Assembly (NCBI GenBank): GCA_023229175.1
Contig: JALNZV010000024.1
Location: 1-28,186, forward strand
Origin: Tissierellaceae bacterium
Lineage (GTDB): Bacteria; Bacillota; Clostridia; Tissierellales; Tissierellaceae
DNA length: 28,186 nt
Reading direction: 5' to 3'
Part shown: positions 16,540 through 23,500 of the stretch, piece after piece
Layout of the letters: the number at the start of each line of letters is the position of its first letter
How positions within the stretch are numbered: the stretch's first letter is position 1
Made by a program: the position numbers and the translations under genes
The notes under the pieces: generated by a model
Database searches by the model: none
The model's input: the letters and a program-made list of their open reading frames with translations, nothing else
Told to the model about the DNA's origin: nothing

Positions 16540-17624
16540 CTGTTATCACCCTTTAATAGCTCTTCTAAACCAAGATATAAAGCCCTTTTTACCACTGGAT
16601 CCTCAACGCCTTTTTCTTTCATTTTGTGGATAAAATGGTATATGATATTGTCCCTGTGCTCTGCCTCCAATTGGTCCAGGTTGTAGTCCCATATTGTATT
16701 GTCTACGATTTCTAAATGATAAAAACTATCCTCCAGATTTCTTTCTACGTCTTTTATATTTATCTCCCTTTGAATATATCCCCTTAAGTTTACCCTTACA
16801 AAGTCCATATCTTTATTTAAATCTAATTCTGCAATCTTCTCGACAATTTGTGGATAGCCCATATCCTCACTCAATTCAACTTCCACCTCTATAAACCTTC
16901 TTTTACTAATGGGAATTAATTCAATTTTAGTCTTCCCTTCCTCTATGGTTCCTTGGATTATTCCCCTTTGTCCAATTTCCCCAAAATTCAAAGGTTCTGG
17001 GCATCCGCAATAAGCCAAATTCTGTGAAAATAGTTGGGGCTTGTGTATATGTCCTAAAGCTATGTAGTCAATATTTAGATTGATTAGCGCCTTATTATCT
17101 AGAGGAAGATAGTCAGAACTAGCTGCCAAATCCCCATGAATCATCAATATACTGTTTTTCGTCTCGTCTACTTGCTCTTTTATATTCTCAAATAAAACAT
17201 TCTCCCTAATTACAGGTCTATCCCAGCTATATCCATAAACAATTGTATTTAAATGGGGAAACTCCTTTTTTTCTATTCCTTCCGTTCCAAATATATGGAC
17301 ATTTTTAGGCCAATGGATTTTATTATACAAAGAGTTTTTTTCTATGTAATCGTGATTCCCTGCCGAAATTAATATGTTTACATTTTCAGCTTCTTTGAAC
17401 GTATCCTTTACCCTATTTATATCCCCCAAAGTAAAGTATTTTCCCTCAAACAAGTCTCCGGCCATAAGCAGAAAATCTACATTTTCTTCCCTTGCTCTGT
17501 TCACGATGTTTTCAAAGGTTGTCCAAAGTTCTCGCCTTCTTTCCTTTGCCTTTTCTTTGCTGAAGGACACGTTGTGAAACTTTAGCCCTAAATGCAAATC
17601 ACCAGTATGAATAAACTTCACCAT
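16536..17624 (-). CDS. SbcD/YhaO-like DNA repair exonuclease subunit
   Basis: An Mre11/SbcD-type metallophosphoesterase: MVKFIHTGDLHLG, AGDLFEG, SAGNHDY, MIHGDL and ALGHIHKPQ give the complete set of two-metal nuclease motifs, followed by a C-terminal capping and ATPase-docking region (about 240-362). The open frame extends to a GTG at 17633, but that codon lies within the ribosome site; GGGGTG is 6 nt from the ATG at 17624, giving 362 residues that begin with the family's usual MVKFIHTGDLH. It heads a five-gene unit and overlaps the ATPase gene by 4 nt. With YhaN-like partner features it is better called YhaO-like than SbcD. An Mre11-Rad50-like role in processing DNA ends is expected from the family. 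Confidence 0.9.
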   Translation of the reverse strand: MVKFIHTGDLHLGLKFHNVSFSKEKAKERRRELWTTFENIVNRAREENVDFLLMAGDLFEGKYFTLGDINRVKDTFKEAENVNILISAGNHDYIEKNSLYNKIHWPKNVHIFGTEGIEKKEFPHLNTIVYGYSWDRPVIRENVLFENIKEQVDETKNSILMIHGDLAASSDYLPLDNKALINLNIDYIALGHIHKPQLFSQNLAYCGCPEPLNFGEIGQRGIIQGTIEEGKTKIELIPISKRRFIEVEVELSEDMGYPQIVEKIAELDLNKDMDFVRVNLRGYIQREINIKDVERNLEDSFYHLEIVDNTIWDYNLDQLEAEHRDNIIYHFIHKMKEKGVEDPVVKRALYLGLEELLKGDNR

Positions 17625-17649
17625 TTCTTTCACCCCACTTTATAATAAA

Positions 17650-17655
17650 ATTATA
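17650..17655 (-). promoter_or_regulatory. Probable extended -10 promoter for the sbcD-like gene unit
   Basis: On the minus strand TGGTATAAT (TGn plus perfect TATAAT) lies 25 nt upstream of the ATG. The -35 position shows only a weak match, and the preceding gene's terminator overlaps this region. Confidence 0.5.
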
Positions 17656-17677
17656 CCAGAAAAATTCATAAGAGAAA

Positions 17678-17699
17678 ACCAGTCATATTTTAGACTGGT
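17678..17699 (-). terminator. Hairpin terminator downstream of the PfkB-like gene
   Basis: ACCAGTC (17678-17684) and GACTGGT (17693-17699) form a 7-bp stem with an 8-nt loop. On the minus strand the stem is followed by TTTTC. The first stem base lies in the stop codon of the PfkB-like gene. Confidence 0.65.
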
Positions 17700-18637
17700 C
17701 AATAATAGTTAATTGGAAAAATCTCCACCTCTCCCATTGCCTTTTTAATATCGCTCATTTGAATTTCATTTATGTTGTGCTCCAATGCCGTTACCATGTT
17801 AAATGCTTGGCCTAGTTTAATGTTCATCTCTACGTCGTATTTTCTATTGATACCCAATGCAAATCCAGCAACCATGCTGCTATGCTCGTCATATTGAACC
17901 TTTTCGTGGAAATACGGTATCTCAACACGATACCCTCTGTCACGTCCTAGGACGATGCTCCCTCGCTCTTTCAGGTCAATGACGATGTAATTTATACCCT
18001 TGTCCAGCAAAAACCTACCTACTTTTATCATTTCATTTTCAAAGTGAAGCTCTAAATTCAAATACTCCTCCAAAGAACTTAAACTAAATACAGCCATATA
18101 AGGTGAAGCATCCAACCCTCGAAAAGAAATATGGTTTTTCACATCTAATATAAGTTTTTTGTCTTGTCTATTGGCCAAAGAAATAAAATCGTATAATATG
18201 GTTTCTGGCATTCCAACCATTTCAATAAATTCAAGTCCACATATTGTCGTAGATTTGACTATTAATTTTTCGTATAGCTCATACATATGCACTAGTTCAT
18301 CTCTTGTAATTCTAGGACCCTTTTCCGATATAATAGTATGCCCGCCATTCTCGTCAATTAACTGTAAAATAGCCCTTGTACTTTCCTTTATGAAGACGAA
18401 TTCGTGGGCAATTCTCGACTCAGACAATTTACTGTGAAAAAATTCCCCATTTAATCCACCTAAAAATCCGGTTAAAAAAGAATTTTCACCGAAAATATTT
18501 AGCAATCTAGAAACTAAAATGCCATTTCCTCCGGGAATATAAACTGAGTTTTGAGCCTCTATATTTTCCCCCAGGTCCATATGAGTAATAAAGTATTTCA
18601 TTTCGACAGCAGGATTGAAATCAATGGATAAAATCAC
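17699..18637 (-). CDS. PfkB/1-phosphofructokinase-like protein with degenerate active site
   Basis: The fold is that of the PfkB sugar-kinase family, closest in pattern to 1-phosphofructokinase/tagatose-6-phosphate kinase: MILSIDFNPAVE matches the usual start with (L)NPA(I)D, then PGGNGILVSRLL, GFLGG and SMVAGFALG. Key residues are changed. The catalytic GAGD before SMVAGF reads DEHS (250-253), so the base aspartate is serine; the substrate aspartate is glutamate (E12); GxNVSR reads GILVSR (Asn to Leu at 41). It is therefore probably not an ordinary sugar-phosphate kinase. The longest frame starts at an ATG at 18667 without a ribosome site, whereas GTG at 18637 lies 7 nt after GGTGG and gives a 312-residue protein aligned to the family start. 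It lies 94 nt after the MBL gene with no terminator seen between, so may be cotranscribed with it. Confidence 0.82.
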   Translation of the reverse strand: MILSIDFNPAVEMKYFITHMDLGENIEAQNSVYIPGGNGILVSRLLNIFGENSFLTGFLGGLNGEFFHSKLSESRIAHEFVFIKESTRAILQLIDENGGHTIISEKGPRITRDELVHMYELYEKLIVKSTTICGLEFIEMVGMPETILYDFISLANRQDKKLILDVKNHISFRGLDASPYMAVFSLSSLEEYLNLELHFENEMIKVGRFLLDKGINYIVIDLKERGSIVLGRDRGYRVEIPYFHEKVQYDEHSSMVAGFALGINRKYDVEMNIKLGQAFNMVTALEHNINEIQMSDIKKAMGEVEIFPINYY

Positions 18638-18731
18638 AAAATCACCACCAATAGTTTTTGAAGACATCTATTGACTATGTTTATACATGGTATACATATC
18701 TTTCCTTAATTAATATAATACCCAAACTAAT

Positions 18732-19703
18732 TTACTTTAACTTAAAATAAAGCTTTCCATGGACCAAATTCTTTTGAATTAACCCACTGTGATATAAATG
18801 TTCTAAGTGGGACATGGCCTCGCTGGAAGCAAACCATTTCTGAGCCAAGGGAAAATCATCCCAGTCTTTAGCCCTTATCCTCCATTCCATTTTACTCGCC
18901 ACATCCCTTACAGTTGACTCTCCATCCTTTAATATCTTCAGTATTTCACCTAATCTCTCTCTATGGTGAAGAATTAGTTCATTAATTCTTCTAGTGTGAT
19001 CCCTTATTATATTTCTATGGGCGGGAAACAGGTAGTCTATATCGAGGGAATACACCTTTCCTAGACTGTTTAGGTAGGTAGCCAGAATATTTTCATCCCC
19101 TCCCCAATATGCAATATTGGGGGTTATTCTATCTAAGACATGATCACCGCCGAAAAACAACTTATGGTTTCTTTCGTATAAACCTACTTGTCCAGGTGTA
19201 TGACCTGGCAAATCTATAACTTCAAAAAAATATTTTCCTATTTGTATTGCCTTGCCTTCATTGATAAACGTAAAGTCAACTGGTTTCGTCAATCGATATT
19301 TAAATCCAGGGTGTTCTGATATGGTCACTTTGTCTTTCTCCAAATCAAACATTTTAATTTCTCCCTCAAATCTATCCCAGTGTTCCTCTGACGCCATATG
19401 ATTTATTAATTTACCATCTACTTCCCCAGAATATATCTTCGCACCTAATTCTTGAAATAAATGGGCCATACCAGAATGGTCTGAATGCAAATGGGTAATA
19501 AACAATTCTACATTGGACATGTCAATATTTAAATCCCCTAACCCGTCAAATAATGCAGTTTCACATTCTTTTTGGTTAAATCCTGTATCTAAAACTAATG
19601 ATTTTTTATCTCCTTTGATAACATATACATTTAACGATTTTAATGGGTTATCAGGTAAGGACACATCAATTTTATATATGTCGTCGTATACTTTTGTTAT
19701 CAT
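18732..19703 (-). CDS. MBL-fold metallo-hydrolase with C-terminal helical domain
   Basis: A metallo-beta-lactamase-fold hydrolase: the metal motif THLHSDH (H71, H73, D75, H76), then LPGHTPGQVG and FFGGDHVLDRITPN, supply a dinuclear metal site. About residues 215-323 (PAHRNIIRDHTRRINELILHH onward, ending in AMSHLEHLYHSGLI) form a helical, winged-helix-like tail found in a common group of hydrolases related to glyoxalase II and beta-lactamase-like thioesterases. The substrate is unknown. The ATG follows GGGGTG at 5 nt. It is transcribed away from the plus-strand operon from a strong promoter in the shared intergenic region, and a PfkB-like gene follows on the same strand. Confidence 0.85.
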   Translation of the reverse strand: MITKVYDDIYKIDVSLPDNPLKSLNVYVIKGDKKSLVLDTGFNQKECETALFDGLGDLNIDMSNVELFITHLHSDHSGMAHLFQELGAKIYSGEVDGKLINHMASEEHWDRFEGEIKMFDLEKDKVTISEHPGFKYRLTKPVDFTFINEGKAIQIGKYFFEVIDLPGHTPGQVGLYERNHKLFFGGDHVLDRITPNIAYWGGDENILATYLNSLGKVYSLDIDYLFPAHRNIIRDHTRRINELILHHRERLGEILKILKDGESTVRDVASKMEWRIRAKDWDDFPLAQKWFASSEAMSHLEHLYHSGLIQKNLVHGKLYFKLK

Positions 19704-19734
19704 ATTTTCACCCCTTATTATGTATGCTAATTAT

Positions 19735-19763
19735 ATGATATTTATTTATCCATCCATTGTCAA
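19735..19763 (-). promoter_or_regulatory. Sigma-A-type promoter of the MBL-fold gene
   Basis: On the minus strand a perfect TTGACA (19758-19763), a 17-nt spacer and TATCAT (19735-19740) lie about 32 nt upstream of the ATG. Confidence 0.72.
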
Positions 19764-19768
19764 ATCTT

Positions 19769-19792
19769 ATCTAAATTGCCAGATGTTTAGAT
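19769..19792. repeat. Inverted repeat between the divergent promoters (candidate operator)
   Basis: Perfect 7-nt arms ATCTAAA (19769-19775) and TTTAGAT (19786-19792) are separated by 10 nt. The repeat lies just upstream of the minus-strand -35 (19758-19763) and 14 nt upstream of the plus-strand -35 (19807-19812), a position from which one regulator could act on both units. Confidence 0.45.
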
Positions 19793-19806
19793 TATTAATG
19801 TTTTCA

Positions 19807-19836
19807 TTGATAATTTGGGTATATAGATGATATAAT
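19807..19836 (+). promoter_or_regulatory. Sigma-A-type promoter of the four-gene plus-strand operon
   Basis: TTGATA (19807-19812), an 18-nt spacer and a perfect TATAAT (19831-19836) lie about 30 nt upstream of the first ATG, which has GAGGGG as ribosome site. Confidence 0.75.
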
Positions 19837-19866
19837 TAACAAAATAACAAAGCGAGGGGTTTAGTA

Positions 19867-20535
19867 ATGAAAGATATGGATACACTTGAATTTAAAGAAC
19901 ATCTATTGGTAAGTCCTTTAAACACTCATACTACAGGGGCAGTGAGGCTGGGCAATATTGCCAGAGAGATACTAGATAGAGATTTCAATAAGGTAGTGTT
20001 TTATTTACAAAACTTATTTAAAGAAACAATTGATGACTATTTTACTGATAAAGCCTTAGTTGCAGGAACATTGGGCATAACTCCATCCGATGACATGATT
20101 TTAGATTCCTTTGAAATAGCAAAAAGTCAGGGCATCGAATACGTCTTTAAAGATGGAAACTTGGAGCTCCAGCAACCTTATTCTGTCAAAATAGTCTTCG
20201 AATTCGAGGACACGGAGGATATTTACATAATTGGATCTTCTATTGGAGACGGAAATATTTTAATTACCGATTTAAATGGCAACAAGGTGGAATTTAGCGG
20301 CAATTACCCCACAATACTCATAAAATATGCCGATAAAAAAGGGGTGATTTCTGAAATCAGCACCATACTCGCCAAAAACGAAATTAATATTGCTACCATG
20401 AAAGTGACCCGCGATAGAGATATTGCCACCATGGTCATAGAGACGGATTCTGATATGGATGACAATGTAATAAAGTCCATAGAAAATTTAGAAAATATTA
20501 TTTACATTAAGGGAATAACACCTCTTGAAATATAA
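19867..20535 (+). CDS. L-serine dehydratase beta-subunit-like protein with ACT domain, altered signature motifs
   Basis: The 222 residues match the length and layout of the beta subunit of iron-sulfur L-serine dehydratase (SdaAB): an N-terminal substrate-side domain and a C-terminal ACT domain (about 147-218, TILIKYADKKGVISEISTILAKN...). Family signatures are changed: the usual PSSSHTAGAxRIG reads SPLNTHTTGAVRLG (16-29), keeping the histidine and threonine but not the serines, and the GHGTD segment reads DYFTD. No alpha subunit carrying the iron-sulfur cluster lies beside it; instead the 1604-residue gene follows after 19 nt. It may pair with an alpha subunit encoded elsewhere, or be an ACT-type amino-acid sensor that no longer does dehydratase chemistry (inference). 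The ATG follows GAGGGG and a strong promoter. Confidence 0.8.
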   Translation: MKDMDTLEFKEHLLVSPLNTHTTGAVRLGNIAREILDRDFNKVVFYLQNLFKETIDDYFTDKALVAGTLGITPSDDMILDSFEIAKSQGIEYVFKDGNLELQQPYSVKIVFEFEDTEDIYIIGSSIGDGNILITDLNGNKVEFSGNYPTILIKYADKKGVISEISTILAKNEINIATMKVTRDRDIATMVIETDSDMDDNVIKSIENLENIIYIKGITPLEI

Positions 20536-20554
20536 TTAAAGGAGGCAGGCACAA

Positions 20555-23500
20555 ATGACAAACTCTATTTACGATTTTTTAATGTTGGAAGCTAAAAAAG
20601 AATATATACTGGATTATAAAAGTGACCTACTGGATTACATGAAAAGTGAAAAGTTTCTCAAACAACTACGCTACTATTTAAAAGGCAGAAGCTTTTCTGT
20701 CTTTTCTTTATTGGAATTATTTTATGATTTATTCGTTATATACCTTGATATACCCCCAATGGAATGGATTGTTCATATCTTTAATTGGGCAAATAACAAG
20801 TCCTTTCCCCACAAGGGAAAAGATAAATATAATAAAGATTTAATTCCCCTATACACGTTTTTCCTAGAAAGTTTACAGTATATTTTATCCCATGAGGAAC
20901 TGGTTTCAAATGAGTTTATTAAAAAATACCCCTTAAGTTTTTTGACATCAGTTGAGGAACTGGACAAGGACATGGACAAAGAATACTTTGTGTTTAAAGA
21001 TGTTTTTAACGATGTCTACATAAAGGAATTAATGCATCTGGATATGGCCATTACCGGTCATAACACCTTAGACCACGTAATAGGCGTTAATCATCTGTCT
21101 ATGTATATAGCAAGGCAGCTTCACGAATTAAAATTACCTGTTGATTTAGGTCTAGTTGCAGGGGCTAGCTTGGGACACGACATTGGGAAATATGGTGTAG
21201 TAGATAAAGAAATACACAGAGTACCTTACCTTCACTATTATTACACCGAAGAATGGTTCAATAGATTTGGCATGAATAGAATAGGCCATATAGCCACAAA
21301 CCATTCTACATGGGATCTTGAGTTGGAGACTCTTCCCATAGAGTCTCTAATACTTATCTATGCAGACTTTAGAGTCAAAAATAAAGTAACTAACGGAAAT
21401 TATAATATGCATATATATTCCTTAGAGGAATCTTTCAATGTAATACTAGAAAAGCTAGACGATGTAGACATAGTAAAAGAAAATAGGTACAAAAAAGTAT
21501 ATAAAAGGCTAAAAGATTTTGAGGATTATATGGTTTCCATGGGAGTTGACACTACATTAAAAGGCACATTGCAGAAAACACACAAAAAACCCTATGAATT
21601 AATGGATAAAAGCCAGGTTGTCAACAGCCTAAAACATATATCCATCGAACATAACATCAACTTAATGTCAAAGTTGACTGATAATGTTTCTTTTAATTCA
21701 ATACTCGAAACTACTAGAGGGGAAACAAATTGGCGCAGGCTTAGATTTTCACTACAAATCTTTGACGAATATTCCACCTATTTAACTCAGAGCCAAAAAA
21801 TCAAAACCCTCTATTTGCTATACGATTTATTACATCATACTGGAGAAGACATTCGTAAGGAAGCAGCAGAGTTAATTGGAAAATTAATAGCATTATTTGA
21901 TGAGGAGTATAGAAAAGAACTCCCAAAGTTTGTAAAGGAAAATATTCAAGAAATTTCTTCATGTGATCTACTAGATGAATTTTTAAATCTTTTGCTATTT
22001 CCAGACCACAAAATTGCTGACTCGCAAAAAGAGTGGCTGTATAATCTTAAGAATACCATAAGGTCCCTCTTTATAAATTCATCTAAAGATTATTTTCATA
22101 GGTACTTCGATGTCATTGCAAAATACTATGATTTTTACGAAGAATTGCCTACCATAGCACAATTTTACTTGTCCCAGACCATTGACTATCTACCCATTGA
22201 AAAACTAAATCAAGAAAGGCTGTTAAGGCTTTTTACCTACACTTTAAATCAATTGGAATCTTCAAATGTTGAGATTAGACTGACTACTTTAGACAGCATA
22301 TCTCATATGCTAGACAAAACAAAAGATGTGATTTTTATAGCATCCATTAGAAATTGGCTCATTACCCATTTAGATAATTCTACTGAACCCTCTGAAAATT
22401 ATATAAAATACATAATCGGACGGAAAATCAATATATCAGCGGATTATTTTAATATACTCGTGAAAAACTATATAGAAGGAGATAGTTCTGAAATTTTTCT
22501 GCAAAATTTAAAAACTGCTACGCCTTGGGTCAATAAAAAAATTAATATTGATATACTTTACGATCAAGTAATAGAAAGTCCCAAAGTAAAGGGACTACAT
22601 ACCTCGATGCATTTATGTAATCTCCTAAAGGTCAGTGCTGTAGAAAGAGTGAGGAATTATGGAGGGACCACATTACTAAATATATTTCACCTTCTATCGT
22701 TGGAAGAGAGAAATGACGTGGCCATCGAACTCCTTAGGGCCTTAGAAATGGAAAGCTACCAATTTACGAAATTCATTCCAGATTATCTAGGCCAGCTCCT
22801 TCTATTCCTCCCGCCTAAGGAATTAGACGAGATAATCGATGACTTTGAGGATAAGATAAAAGTATCAAGTACTAGGGTTACATTTCTGTTATTGAATACC
22901 ATTGCAGTATCTGTGGAAAAATACATGTCCTACAGAAAGAGATTTTCTGAGACTCCCAAGGTAAGCGATGAAAGAATAAATAGACTTTTGGGACTTTTAG
23001 CCATTGGCATGGCCTCATACAATCACGATATTAAAAGCGAGTCACTGAGGCTAATATCCCTTATTCTCTTTAAATCCAATAGCTTAAGCCTAAAGGAAAA
23101 ATACTATATATTTAGTAAAATAGAAAAGAAAATCTTAACACTTCTGGACCTAGAAAACCAAGATGAGTTTTTATTTTACAATAACGTATCTTCCTTGAAT
23201 AACATCTACAAATTCATATCGGACTACGAGTTTTATTACGACGATTTTAAAACCCATAGGGAAACGAAGATTGCATTTTTCCCAGGTACTTTTGACCCCT
23301 TCTCCCTCAGTCACAAAGAAATTGCCGTGGAAATAAGAGATATGGGGTTTGAAGTGTATTTAGCTGTAGACGAATTTTCATGGTCAAAGAGGACGGAACC
23401 TCACAACTTTAGAAGAAACATAATCAATATGAGTATAGCCAATGAAAAAGATATAAATCTTTTTCCCAAGAATATACCCATAAATATTGGCAATGCAAAA

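Noticed and set aside
18638..18731. Promoter for the PfkB-like gene in the gap after the MBL gene
   Set aside because: TATAAA- and TATACC-like hexamers exist, but none has a matching -35 at 16-18 nt; cotranscription with the MBL gene is equally likely.
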